Shown here piece after piece: positions 9,170-18,406 of a DNA stretch of 63,498 nucleotides (position 1 is the first letter of the stretch; each line of letters begins with the position of its first letter). The stretch is taken from the NCBI GenBank assembly GCA_903945175.1, contig CAJAUM010000036.1, positions 1-63,498 on the forward strand, given 5' to 3'. A program made the position numbers and the translations under genes. Below the pieces are notes generated by a model, which saw only the letters and a list, made by a program, of their open reading frames with translations, did no database searches and was not told the DNA's origin. This DNA comes from an uncultured Bacteroidales bacterium. GTDB lineage: Bacteria > Bacteroidota > Bacteroidia > Bacteroidales > FEN-979.

Positions 9170-12095
9170 TCACCACCAGTTTTCTGACCACCAGTTTTGT
9201 CTCTGTTTTAATGATGATGTGGTATCCGCCCTTCGGCGCTGATGACAAGTCAATCTGGTATTCCCTGGCTCCTTTGAACTGCTGTTTCAAAAAAACTTTG
9301 CCAGTAAAATCCTGGACACTGACATCCAAAGTTTCTGAACCAATACTGCCTGGGTTGATCATAAAAATGCCCCGGGAGGGATTTGGATAGATGGCCACCT
9401 CATTGCCCGAATGTTCTTCAACACCGATGCTGGATTTGGCCTGTGTCACTGTGACCTTTTGGACGGGCAAACTGGCAACAGTAACATTGATGTTTGCGAG
9501 GCGCTGCTGACTGGATGTATTCTCTGAATAATCAGCCACAATGGTGCCGTTTCCTGATCCTGAAATGGTTACGGCGCACCAGGATGCATCGCTTGCAACT
9601 GTCCAGGATGTATTTGAAGTGACCTCAAATGCAGTACTTCCTGAAGAGGACAGGACATTTTGGTTAAGCGGAGAAACTGTAAGGGTAGGAATTGCCGCAG
9701 CCTGGGTAACCGTTACCATTTGGGTAACAACTCCGAGGGCAGAAACAGTAATATTGCATATCCGTGGACTAAAGGAAGTATTTTCTTCATATGCAGCCGT
9801 AATGACACCAACACCAGAACCGGCGGGGGTTACAACGCACCAGGCGACATTGCTGGTCACATTCCATAACGTATTTGATATCACGGTAAAATAGGTCACT
9901 CCAGCAATGGCGGCCACATTCTGATTCATGGGTGTAACCATTAGCGAAGGTGGCGATCCGTTTTGATTCACAGTCACCATTTGGGTTGGTACACCATTCC
10001 CTGAAACAGTTATCTGGGCAACCCTTGGATTCACCGTTGGGTTCTCACCATAAACGGCCCGGATGGTGTCATTCCCTGTACCTGCCTGAGTCACCGAGCA
10101 CCAGGCAGAATCGCTTGACGCATTCCACACGGTATTGGACGACACCACGAAGGAGGTAATTCCCTCAACATAGTCTACATCCTGGTTGGGAGGTGTGACG
10201 GTCATAAATGGAGCATGTTTGGTATTAAATGCTACACTGTTACCCGCCGCAGACCCGCCTGCACTGACGCCGACAATCCTGTAACAGTAATTTGTATCAC
10301 CCAGCAATCCGGTAACATCTGCACTCACCTCCTGATTTATTGTATCTGGCCCGACAGTAACAACAGGTGTGGAATAAATCATGGTCATTGGTGAATGTCC
10401 ATAATTAAAATGGTATTCGGTAGGGAACCCATTGGAATTAACGGTTCCATGGAAGGTTGCAGAGGAGTCTGTAATGGAAGTCGGAGCCAAAGTAGCTACG
10501 ACAGGACCTATACTGAATTTAAAAGAGGCAACCTGCGTTTTCCTGGCGCCACCACTGCCAATGTATTGGGTTGTATACCAGAATGTTTTATCATCCGTCG
10601 GGTCAACTGACAACTGGGAATAATCACCCCAGCGATTGGTACCTCCTGTTTGGGAATAGGCTCCTAAAAAGATCGTATCTTCCTCAATATCAAGAATATT
10701 CGTAAAATTTGCATAGGCGCTGGCCGATTGGCCACAATAAAAAATACTGGGGAACATGTTCAGGCTTGAAATGGAATAGCCAAGACCGATTTCATTGTTG
10801 CCATTCAGCATAATGCTCCCCATCCATCGGCTGTGCAGATCCGGAGCATAGGTGCCCTGCTGTCTCACTTCCCAGTCTGCCGTGGTTTTCCGCAGTTCAT
10901 ACCAACGTATGCCGGCGTGGCGATTGCCATCCACATTGACCGTGTGACAACATACAATGGTTTGGTAGGAACCAAAATTCCGGTATTGGGGGACGTTCAT
11001 GATGACTTGTGGAATGCCGTCAACACGCTGGCTGGTACCCTTTTGTTCAATATTATTCCAGTTATTTCCAAAGTTACTATTGAAAGGCTGGACATCTATT
11101 TGCTGGGTGCGTACAAAGGTCGAATTTGCCGGGGTGGTCCAATCAACGGTAAGATTATACAACCATAACTGGTCTGAACCACCACCCAAGGCGTCATCAT
11201 TGAATGCGATATACATGCCTGGCGTTCCTTCAGGAGCGAACTGGCCATCATTGTCAATGGGAGGCACACACATGAAGCCATCTACCGATGTCGGCCTCCA
11301 TGAATTATTGAACCCTACCGCCTGAGCCGGAGCGCCTATCAACATTTTAGCCCGTTCAAACACATAGGTGTCGTTTCCTGAACTATTGTTATCGCCCATG
11401 TAATAGCCGTCGCGCCAGATGCTGAATTTCGGGTAGTCGGGCATGGTGGCCACCTGAAAAGAATATTTATGCCAGGTTCCGGTAGGATCGTTGGTCGTAG
11501 ATACGGCCATGAGCATGTAATCCGTTGGTCCACTAAAAGAAAATTCAGTCACGAGCCAGCGATCAGCTTGCTCATCGTAAAGAATAATCGGATCGCCGTC
11601 ATTGAAGTTAGCGCCGGCGACACCCTGAAACAATTGATTCAAATTGGTAGGACCGGCAATCAAAGCACCTGTTTTATCATAAATGGCATACACACAGTTA
11701 ATGGTTTGCATAAAATGGTTAGGACCAGCAGTACCATTGCAATCGGGGGGATAATAGGGGGAGTTTTGGCCTCCGAAATTAACAAGGGGAGATTTCCCTC
11801 CTTCTGTTTTACCCATAAAGTTCTGCCAGGCCGGATCAACACCTTTCGGTAAAGCAGTTGCTGAAAAGGGGAATATACGATTTTTCAGATCTTTATTCAA
11901 TGTCCGCGTCAATCCTTTCAGTTCCAACTGGTGAAATTCACCGGGTGTCATGGCTGGGATATCGCGCAGCGGCTTACTGAGACCATGGTAGGTTCCTGTT
12001 ATAATTTCGGATGGGCGAACAGGAATATTCTGAGCCTGAGCAGTGATAAATAGTGCAGAGAACACTACAGAAAGAAGAAAATTTAGTTGCTTCAT
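9162..12095 (-). CDS. Large secreted protein with three BACON domains and T9SS sorting domain
   Basis: A 977-residue exported protein with signal peptide (1-21, ending AQAQ). The N-terminal 550 residues look like a beta-rich, propeller-like region with repeated Trp/Gly/Asp segments and no recognised catalytic motif. A fibronectin III-like stretch (about 555-635) comes next. Three tandem BACON domains of about 85 residues follow (about 635-890), each with an SNTxWxxxSxxxWC-type core. The C-terminus (about 895-977) is a T9SS sorting domain with AIYPNPSRGIF and a final KLVVIK. BACON domains are thought to bind carbohydrate or mucin-like ligands. Function unknown; probably a surface or released adhesin or binding protein. 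Confidence 0.85.
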   Translation of the reverse strand: MKQLNFLLSVVFSALFITAQAQNIPVRPSEIITGTYHGLSKPLRDIPAMTPGEFHQLELKGLTRTLNKDLKNRIFPFSATALPKGVDPAWQNFMGKTEGGKSPLVNFGGQNSPYYPPDCNGTAGPNHFMQTINCVYAIYDKTGALIAGPTNLNQLFQGVAGANFNDGDPIILYDEQADRWLVTEFSFSGPTDYMLMAVSTTNDPTGTWHKYSFQVATMPDYPKFSIWRDGYYMGDNNSSGNDTYVFERAKMLIGAPAQAVGFNNSWRPTSVDGFMCVPPIDNDGQFAPEGTPGMYIAFNDDALGGGSDQLWLYNLTVDWTTPANSTFVRTQQIDVQPFNSNFGNNWNNIEQKGTSQRVDGIPQVIMNVPQYRNFGSYQTIVCCHTVNVDGNRHAGIRWYELRKTTADWEVRQQGTYAPDLHSRWMGSIMLNGNNEIGLGYSISSLNMFPSIFYCGQSASAYANFTNILDIEEDTIFLGAYSQTGGTNRWGDYSQLSVDPTDDKTFWYTTQYIGSGGARKTQVASFKFSIGPVVATLAPTSITDSSATFHGTVNSNGFPTEYHFNYGHSPMTMIYSTPVVTVGPDTINQEVSADVTGLLGDTNYCYRIVGVSAGGSAAGNSVAFNTKHAPFMTVTPPNQDVDYVEGITSFVVSSNTVWNASSDSAWCSVTQAGTGNDTIRAVYGENPTVNPRVAQITVSGNGVPTQMVTVNQNGSPPSLMVTPMNQNVAAIAGVTYFTVISNTLWNVTSNVAWCVVTPAGSGVGVITAAYEENTSFSPRICNITVSALGVVTQMVTVTQAAAIPTLTVSPLNQNVLSSSGSTAFEVTSNTSWTVASDASWCAVTISGSGNGTIVADYSENTSSQQRLANINVTVASLPVQKVTVTQAKSSIGVEEHSGNEVAIYPNPSRGIFMINPGSIGSETLDVSVQDFTGKVFLKQQFKGAREYQIDLSSAPKGGYHIIIKTETKLVVRKLVVIK

Positions 12096-12117
12096 GTGAT
12101 TTCAGTTGATTAATTTA

Positions 12118-12125
12118 CAAAATTA
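12118..12125 (-). promoter_or_regulatory. Possible -7 element for the BACON/T9SS gene
   Basis: On the minus strand the sequence reads taattttg, matching TAnnTTTG, 23 bases upstream of the ATG at 12095. No good -33 element is seen at the right distance. Confidence 0.35.
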
Positions 12126-12166
12126 GCACAATTTTTCCAGACCAGGGTTATTTTCAATAGCTATTT

Positions 12167-14377
12167 ATGAATCAACAAAATACAAAAAAAAAATACACAT
12201 TCTGTCGCATCTGCGAAGCGTTGTGCGGACTTGAAATCACCACGACCGGAAACAAAATCATCTCTATCCATCCCGACCGGGTGCACCTGGCAACCAAAGG
12301 ATTTATATGCCCAAAGGGATTGAAACAGCACCATATATATGAATCCCCCGACCGGCTTAAATATCCAATGAAGCGCGAAGGAACGGAATGGAAGAAAATT
12401 TCCTGGAAACAGGCTCTGGAAGAGATTGGATCAAAAACGAAATCGATCCGCCGTGAATTCCATCCAAATGCAGTGGCCATGTATGTGGGAACAGCTGCAG
12501 GGTTCAGCGTTTTGCATCCTGTATTTGCGCAGGGATTTATGACCGGGATCGGCTCAACAAACATGTTCTCCTCCTCCACCCAGGACTGCAGCAACAAATT
12601 CGCTGTAGCCAATTTAATGTATGGGTTTCCCTTTACCCAGCCATTTCCTGATCTTCCGAATATCAAATGTCTCATCATTGTCGGTGGAAATCCCCTGATC
12701 TCAAAATGGAGCTTTCTGCAGGTACCCAACCCCATGGAAAAACTCAGGAATATTGTTTCAAGGGGTGGGAAAATTTACCATGTTGATCCACGAAAAACTG
12801 AAACTGCCAAAATTGCCGGAGAGCACCTGTTTATCCGCCCCGGTACCGATCTGTTTTTTTATCTCTCTTTTCTTCATGAAGTGATCAGGCAAAATGGGGT
12901 GAAACATGCCTATGTAGAAAAATTCATGATCGGTTTTGAGGCAGTTTCAAAAATGGCCTCTGCGTGGCCGGCCGAAAAAACAGCTGCTGTCACAGGCATC
13001 GAAGCTGGAACGTTGAAACAGATGGTGAGCGACTACCTTGCTGCAGACGGCGCCGCACTTTATTGTTCCACCGGTGTGAACATGGGAAGGCATGGCACAC
13101 TGGCATTCTGGATCCAGGAGTGCATCAATGCTGTTACGGGGAACCTCGATCGTGTGGGAGGAACGCTTGTGAGCAAAGGGATCATTGATTTTCCGAAATT
13201 TGGCAAGAAAAACGGACTGTTAACCCGCACCCTGCGGTCAAGGGTTGGCAATTGCCCTTCAGTAAATGACGCGTTCCCGGGTGGCATCCTGGCTGATGAA
13301 ATCCTTACCCCCGGAAAGGAGAAAATAAGAGCGCTCTTCATCAGCGGCGGAAATCCCCTGATCACCATGCCCGATTCGAACCACCTTCGTGATGCATTCG
13401 GGCAACTGGATTTGCTGGTAGTTCTGGATATTCTCCCCACTGAAACAGCCTCTATGGCGCATTATGCATTGCCCTGCACCACCCCGCTCGAACGGCCCGA
13501 CTTGCCATTCATCTTTCCATTGATGCTGGGGTTGCAAATTCAGCCCTATCTCCAGGCAACCCGGGCAATCATCGTACCCACAGAAGCGCAGCGTGACGAA
13601 GCATCCATCTATACTGATCTTTGCAAATACAGCGGGGTCAATATGTTCGGATCATGGTTTGCGCAGCATCTCCTGGCATTATTTTCAAAAAAACGATTAT
13701 TTGACGGACAATCTCATCCGGAAATCCCCCAGGAAGGAATACTGAATATCTTGCTCCGGATATGCAACCAACCAGGATTTTCAAGGCTTCTTAGATATCC
13801 GCATGGTTTGTTGCGCCCCTCCCATCAAACCAATTTTCTTACTCATCGTATGGTGACCCCGGATAAAAAGGTTCACCTTGCACCCGAAATCCTGATGGAA
13901 GAATCGAAGTCCCTCGATCAAAAATTTCATGAGGAGATAGCCCATAACGGTCATTTCAAACTGATCACCAAGCGTGCTGTAAAAACCCACAACAGCTGGA
14001 CTCACAATTATGCTCCATTTGTCAAGGAGCCTGACCACACAAACTACCTCTACATGACTTCGGCTGATGCAATTGAATTAAAGTTGGCGGATGGCGATTT
14101 TGTTGATGTCACGAGTGAAACAGCAACGGTCAGGCTGCCGATGCAGATTTGTGATGACCTGGGCCCGAAAACCGTTGCGCTGCCGCATGGCTGGGGCCAC
14201 CAGTATTCGGGTTTGAATGTGGCAAAAAAAACCATGGGGGTCAATGTGAATATCCTGGCGCCCAGCGGCACTGACAGGATCGATCCGCTGAGCGGGATGG
14301 CCCTGTTAACGGGGATCATGGTCACCATCACCAAAGCCAAAGGCAGACAGAACACAGAGAGCTGGAGCGGGATATGA
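12167..14377 (+). CDS. Molybdopterin-dependent oxidoreductase (MopB family), catalytic subunit
   Basis: A 736-residue protein of the DMSO reductase superfamily. The N-terminus holds a [4Fe-4S] motif with C13, C16, C20 and C48 (spacing C-x2-C-x3-C-x27-C). C141 in STQDCSNK sits where the molybdenum ligand is expected. Further family features are [12 protein letters not shown] (cofactor binding), the repeated [11 protein letters not shown], and a C-terminal molybdopterin dinucleotide-binding domain (about 605-730, with LPHGWGHQY). There is no twin-arginine signal, so it should be cytoplasmic. No iron-sulfur or membrane-anchor subunit gene adjoins it. The substrate is not predictable; polysulfide or thiosulfate reductase and formate dehydrogenase relatives are all possible. 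Confidence 0.88.
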   Translation: MNQQNTKKKYTFCRICEALCGLEITTTGNKIISIHPDRVHLATKGFICPKGLKQHHIYESPDRLKYPMKREGTEWKKISWKQALEEIGSKTKSIRREFHPNAVAMYVGTAAGFSVLHPVFAQGFMTGIGSTNMFSSSTQDCSNKFAVANLMYGFPFTQPFPDLPNIKCLIIVGGNPLISKWSFLQVPNPMEKLRNIVSRGGKIYHVDPRKTETAKIAGEHLFIRPGTDLFFYLSFLHEVIRQNGVKHAYVEKFMIGFEAVSKMASAWPAEKTAAVTGIEAGTLKQMVSDYLAADGAALYCSTGVNMGRHGTLAFWIQECINAVTGNLDRVGGTLVSKGIIDFPKFGKKNGLLTRTLRSRVGNCPSVNDAFPGGILADEILTPGKEKIRALFISGGNPLITMPDSNHLRDAFGQLDLLVVLDILPTETASMAHYALPCTTPLERPDLPFIFPLMLGLQIQPYLQATRAIIVPTEAQRDEASIYTDLCKYSGVNMFGSWFAQHLLALFSKKRLFDGQSHPEIPQEGILNILLRICNQPGFSRLLRYPHGLLRPSHQTNFLTHRMVTPDKKVHLAPEILMEESKSLDQKFHEEIAHNGHFKLITKRAVKTHNSWTHNYAPFVKEPDHTNYLYMTSADAIELKLADGDFVDVTSETATVRLPMQICDDLGPKTVALPHGWGHQYSGLNVAKKTMGVNVNILAPSGTDRIDPLSGMALLTGIMVTITKAKGRQNTESWSGI

Positions 14378-14383
14378 GAAATG

Positions 14384-14414
14384 TTTGAATTTTATACGAA
14401 TCCTTTTAAATTTG
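14384..14414 (+). promoter_or_regulatory. Bacteroidetes-type promoter of mscL
   Basis: TTTG (14384-14387), 19 bases, then TAAATTTG (14407-14414): a full match to the -33/-7 consensus. It starts 7 bases after the oxidoreductase stop codon and lies before the mscL start at 14436. It therefore also rules out the longer reading frame start at 14385. Confidence 0.75.
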
Positions 14415-14435
14415 CACGACTTAAAAAACACAAGA

Positions 14436-14867
14436 ATGAAAATAATAAGGGATTTTAAGGAATTTGCCGTGAAAGGTAATGTGATAGATCTGGCCGTCGG
14501 GATTATCATCGGTGCAGCGTTTGGAAAGATCATCTCATCCCTGGTCAATGACATCATCATGCCCCCCATCGGCTTGCTGATTGGAGGTATTGATTTCAAA
14601 GATATTGCCATTACCATGAAAGATGCAGTTACAGATCCTGCGTCCGGGAAAATTCTAAAGGAGGCTGTAACCCTCAAGATTGGCTACTTCATTCAGTCTG
14701 TTGTTGATTTCATCATTGTTGCATTTGCCATTTTCATGATGATCAAAGGATTAGCTAACCTTAGCAGGAAGAAGGCCGCAGAAGTTCCTGCTCCACCTTC
14801 TGCACCCCCCACGCCAACAAAAGACCAGGAATTGCTCACCGAGATCCGTGATCTTCTGAAAAAATAA
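14436..14867 (+). CDS. mscL: Large-conductance mechanosensitive channel MscL
   Basis: A 143-residue inner-membrane channel with the MscL layout. The amphipathic N-terminus [18 protein letters not shown] runs into TM1 (about 15-45, [20 protein letters not shown]). A loop follows, then TM2 (about 75-100, [19 protein letters not shown]), a proline-rich linker and the C-terminal helix [10 protein letters not shown]. It opens at high membrane tension to release solutes on osmotic downshock. The start at 14436 is chosen because the frame extension to 14385 runs through a consensus promoter and adds residues outside the family alignment. Confidence 0.97.
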   Translation: MKIIRDFKEFAVKGNVIDLAVGIIIGAAFGKIISSLVNDIIMPPIGLLIGGIDFKDIAITMKDAVTDPASGKILKEAVTLKIGYFIQSVVDFIIVAFAIFMMIKGLANLSRKKAAEVPAPPSAPPTPTKDQELLTEIRDLLKK

Positions 14868-14895
14868 TTTAATTTATACGTTAATCTAAAAGATA

Positions 14896-15831
14896 ATGAA
14901 GCAGTTAGCACTATTTCTTGTACTTATTTTCCTGTCGTGTTCCCTTCCCGCTCAGGAAATCCAAAAAGTTGCCAAGGCCAAAACAGAGGTTCTTGCTGAT
15001 GTTCCGCCGGATTCGGTTCCAAAACGTTGGCTGATCAGGGGAAGCGGCTCTATTGCATTTACCCAGGCTGCTTTTTCTAATTGGGCTTCGGGAGGGCAGA
15101 ATTCCCTTGGGCTAACCTCCTATCTGAATTTCAAGGCAAATTACCGGAAAGGAAAACATGTATGGGCCAACACTGTTGACCTCGGTTATGGATTTAATCT
15201 CCAGGGGAAAGGCAGTACGGCAGTATTCAACAAGACCAACGACAAAATTGAACTTACGACGGCCTATGGGTTTGAATTGCATAAAAAATGGTATTTGACC
15301 CTCCTGGCAAACTTCAGGTCTCAGTTTGCTTCGGGGTATAATTACCCTGATGACAGTACCGTTATTTCGAAGTTCCTGGCACCCGGTTACCTGGTAGCGG
15401 GAGTCGGAATATCCTACACGCCGGCCAATTGGTTTTATCTCTATATCTCGCCGGCATCAGGCCGCTTTACGTTTGTCAATGATTCAGCATTGTCAGCTGC
15501 TGGCGCTTTTGGGGTCGAAAAAGGAAAGAAATTGAGGAAAGAATTTGGAGCCTACCTGCGTACAGATTTCAACAAGGATCTTGCAAAAAACATCAATCTC
15601 TCTACGACACTCGAGCTTTTCACCGATTATTTTCATAACTTTGGAAGCATCGATGTAAATTGGAGTTTTCTGCTTAGCATGAAGGTGAACAAATGGCTGG
15701 CTGCATCCATCCAAACCCAGTTGATCTATGATGAAGATATCATGATACAGACCGATCCAACAGAACCTGCGGGTCCCCGCACCCAATTCAAGGAGTTATT
15801 TGGCATTGGGTTAACCTATAATTTAAACTGA
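14896..15831 (+). CDS. DUF3078 outer-membrane beta-barrel-like protein
   Basis: A 311-residue protein with signal peptide (1-19, ending LPAQ). The DUF3078 signature AFSNWASGGQNS appears near residue 60. The rest is alternating beta strands rich in aromatic residues with a final YNLN, consistent with a small outer-membrane barrel. DUF3078 proteins are widespread in Bacteroidota and have no established function. It starts 28 bases after mscL and ends one base before the small membrane protein gene, so these probably form one transcript. Confidence 0.85.
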   Translation: MKQLALFLVLIFLSCSLPAQEIQKVAKAKTEVLADVPPDSVPKRWLIRGSGSIAFTQAAFSNWASGGQNSLGLTSYLNFKANYRKGKHVWANTVDLGYGFNLQGKGSTAVFNKTNDKIELTTAYGFELHKKWYLTLLANFRSQFASGYNYPDDSTVISKFLAPGYLVAGVGISYTPANWFYLYISPASGRFTFVNDSALSAAGAFGVEKGKKLRKEFGAYLRTDFNKDLAKNINLSTTLELFTDYFHNFGSIDVNWSFLLSMKVNKWLAASIQTQLIYDEDIMIQTDPTEPAGPRTQFKELFGIGLTYNLN

Positions 15832-15832
15832 A

Positions 15833-16105
15833 ATGGCACACCACAGCGATCAGAATGAACATCTCTCCCATGAACAATTGAAGTTCAGGGAACATACGGA
15901 ACGGGCAGCAAGTTTCATTAAAATCGATCTTTTTCGATCGGCACGTGAAGAATTCAAGGCGGCTTTGCAGTATAAAGCCGGGGATCAGGATTGTATCGCC
16001 CAAATTGATGTGATGAACGCAAATATCGCCCGCGACCGGAAAACAGTGCTGGTAGTTGCGCCACTTGTCATTATCCTTATCCTGGCTATTGCCTTGCTGG
16101 CTTAA
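15833..16105 (+). CDS. Small membrane protein of unknown function
   Basis: A 90-residue protein with a charged helical N-terminal part that resembles one or two TPR-like helices (FIKIDLFRSAREEFKAALQY). A single C-terminal membrane segment (about 72-90, VVAPLVIILILAIALLA) follows, giving a tail-anchored layout with the N-terminus probably cytoplasmic. The gene begins one base after the DUF3078 gene and overlaps the convergent sensor kinase gene by 4 bases. I do not recognise a family. Confidence 0.7.
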   Translation: MAHHSDQNEHLSHEQLKFREHTERAASFIKIDLFRSAREEFKAALQYKAGDQDCIAQIDVMNANIARDRKTVLVVAPLVIILILAIALLA

Positions 16106-18252
16106 GCTTCTTTAATCCCGGAAAATAATTCCGTCATTGTTGCGGCAATGGTGGCCTTGTCGAACGGTTTTGGGATATATCCGTTAAATCCGATGTTGAT
16201 AAACCTTTCATGGTCACCGATGGAGGCATACCCTGTAACAGCCAGGATCGGGGTGGTTTGATATTCAGGCCTTTTACGTATTTCAAGCATCGCCTGGATT
16301 CCATCCATACCCGGCCCCAGATTGATATCCATAAGGATGGCATCGAATTTTCTCTCCCTCGAAAGCTCGATCGCCGACTTGGCATCAAGGGTTGTATATA
16401 TATTGCAAAACCTCCTGATATAGATCATCAATAGCTGAATATTTACCAGATTGTCCTCTACAATCAATACATCCGGAAGTTTCCTCCCCCCTGATGAATG
16501 AATTTTCGGCTTAAGAATATCCTTTCGGCTCAGGAGATCTGCAGTTTTCGTCAAAGGAGCGGGAGTCAGTAAAATCTGAAATTCAGTTCCTTCATTTTCT
16601 ATACTGTTCAGGGAGATTTCTCCGTTCATAATATCCACGATCCGTTTGCAGATCGTAAGTCCCAGCCCACTTCCTTCAAACTGGCGGCCATACCCTTCAC
16701 TAACCTGACGGAATGCTTCAAATATCATCTGGTAGTGCTCTTTTGGAATACCGATCCCGGTATCCATAATGGAGAGGCAAACCATCTGTTTTTCATCCTG
16801 GGTAATTTGGTTTGCTGTTATGGTGATACAGCCTGCTTCTGTAAATTTCACTGCATTATCTACCAGGCTTTTAACAAGATGATGAAAAAGATGTTCATCT
16901 CCAAGGATGGCAATCTCCTCCGGAATCCTGATCTCCAAACCCAATTGTTTTAACTTAATGGCCTGTTCATAGCTCCTGATCACCGTTTTAACCGTTTTGC
17001 CTACCAGGATTGGTTTGAATTTCCGTGAAACTTTATCCGATTCGAGGTAGGACAAATCCATAATGGCATCCAGTGTATCCATCAAACGACGTCCTGAAAC
17101 CAGAATATTCTCTGCTTTTCCCTTAGATTCCGGATCCCTGAGGTCATTCACCAGGATCTCTGCAAACCCCAGGATGCCATTCATCGGGGTACGTAGTTCA
17201 TGGTTCATGTTTGCAAGCAGCGCTGAGGTTAGTTTATTTGAAACTTCAGCCTTCTGCTTGGCTTCAACCAGCTCCTGCTGCATCTTTTTCCGGTATATTG
17301 AAAGTGCAATTTGCTCGGAAACAAAGAGCAGGATGTCCCTTTCATGGTCGCCATATGCTATTTGGGGGGTATAACTCTGTATGACCAGGGCTCCGATCGT
17401 CTCTTTATCTATTTTCAAAGGAACGCCAAGCCAGTCATTGGCAGAGGTTTCACATGTATCAATGATGCCTCGGTCAAGAAAATCTTGGGAATCCTCTGGT
17501 TTTGCCAGCAAGGGTTTACCTGTCCGTAAAACATATTCGGTGAGGCCTGTTGCCATGGGGTGTGGCGGCGGCTGATGGTTTTTCTCATCAACAAAATAGG
17601 GAAAGTTGATGATTGAACTTTCCGGATCAACCATGGCAATGAAGAGGTTGCGGGCATCTATAAGTTCGCCAATCACGATATGGATCGACGAAAACAGTTC
17701 ATTGAGGTCGCGTGAAGCGTGCGCCAATTCTGAAATCCGGTAAACGGCGTTCTTTGCCTTTTCTAACTGAACAACTTCTGAAATATCTTTATTGATGGTA
17801 ATGATACCCAATAAATTACCAACATCATCGTGAAGGTAGGAGGTGGATGACAAAAGGTAAACGGTGGTACCGTTTTTCCGCTTGTGCATCACTTCGCCTT
17901 TCCATTCCCCTGTTTTCTCCAGCTCCATGAAGATCGACTCACGATCGGTCCCCGGGAATCCAACCCGCAAAGAACCGCCTCCAAACTTCCCGACAACCTC
18001 TTCGGCTTTCCATCCATAGATGTTTTCAGCTCCCCTGTTCCAGCTTTGAATCATCATATCCTTGTCGAAGGTGATGATAGCATCATTCACATCCTCAAGC
18101 AGGGCATCCATATAGCGTATCCGCTCCTCAGCTTTATTGGTCTTGGTCTGAAGTTCCAATTGCCTGCGGAAGTATTGCAATTGCTGGTTTTTCCACAAAA
18201 GAATAAGGGCGATAACGACAATTAAAAGAAATACAAGAAGGTAAACAGCCAT
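16102..18252 (-). CDS. Membrane-anchored hybrid sensor histidine kinase (PAS-GAF-HisKA-HATPase-REC)
   Basis: From the preferred start at 18252 the protein opens directly with a membrane segment (MAVYLLVFLLIVV) and has 716 residues; an ATG at 18300 would add 16. In the longer numbering the order is TM (18-36), a PAS domain (about 65-180, NRGAENIYGWKAEEVVGK), a GAF domain (about 185-340), HisKA with H367 (NHELRTPMNG), HATPase (about 430-590, with GSGLGLTI), and a C-terminal receiver (about 612-732) with phospho-acceptor in LMDINLGPGMDG. It has no DNA-binding domain, so it must pass phosphate to another protein. It is a single gene, convergent with the DUF3078 pair and divergent from the branching enzyme gene. 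Confidence 0.9.
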   Translation of the reverse strand: MAVYLLVFLLIVVIALILLWKNQQLQYFRRQLELQTKTNKAEERIRYMDALLEDVNDAIITFDKDMMIQSWNRGAENIYGWKAEEVVGKFGGGSLRVGFPGTDRESIFMELEKTGEWKGEVMHKRKNGTTVYLLSSTSYLHDDVGNLLGIITINKDISEVVQLEKAKNAVYRISELAHASRDLNELFSSIHIVIGELIDARNLFIAMVDPESSIINFPYFVDEKNHQPPPHPMATGLTEYVLRTGKPLLAKPEDSQDFLDRGIIDTCETSANDWLGVPLKIDKETIGALVIQSYTPQIAYGDHERDILLFVSEQIALSIYRKKMQQELVEAKQKAEVSNKLTSALLANMNHELRTPMNGILGFAEILVNDLRDPESKGKAENILVSGRRLMDTLDAIMDLSYLESDKVSRKFKPILVGKTVKTVIRSYEQAIKLKQLGLEIRIPEEIAILGDEHLFHHLVKSLVDNAVKFTEAGCITITANQITQDEKQMVCLSIMDTGIGIPKEHYQMIFEAFRQVSEGYGRQFEGSGLGLTICKRIVDIMNGEISLNSIENEGTEFQILLTPAPLTKTADLLSRKDILKPKIHSSGGRKLPDVLIVEDNLVNIQLLMIYIRRFCNIYTTLDAKSAIELSRERKFDAILMDINLGPGMDGIQAMLEIRKRPEYQTTPILAVTGYASIGDHERFINIGFNGYIPKPFDKATIAATMTELFSGIKEA

Positions 18253-18367
18253 AATTGACAACCTTGTTCTAAAATCAGAATAGTATGAACAGAAAAGCAA
18301 TTCAATTCACCATCCCAAAGATAAGAAAACAATTTTGGCAAAACATAGCCGCTCCGAGTTAAATTAT

Positions 18368-18375
18368 TAAATTTG
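18368..18375 (+). promoter_or_regulatory. Probable -7 element of glgB
   Basis: TAAATTTG matches TAnnTTTG and lies 31 bases before the branching enzyme ATG. No clear -33 element at the usual spacing. Confidence 0.5.
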
Positions 18376-18406
18376 TCGATATTGTCCGCAAACGTTGTCA
18401 TAAACC

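Noticed and set aside
12172-12735. Minus-strand open frame of 187 codons
   Set aside because: Antisense to the [4Fe-4S] end of the molybdopterin oxidoreductase, where the plus frame has clear motifs.
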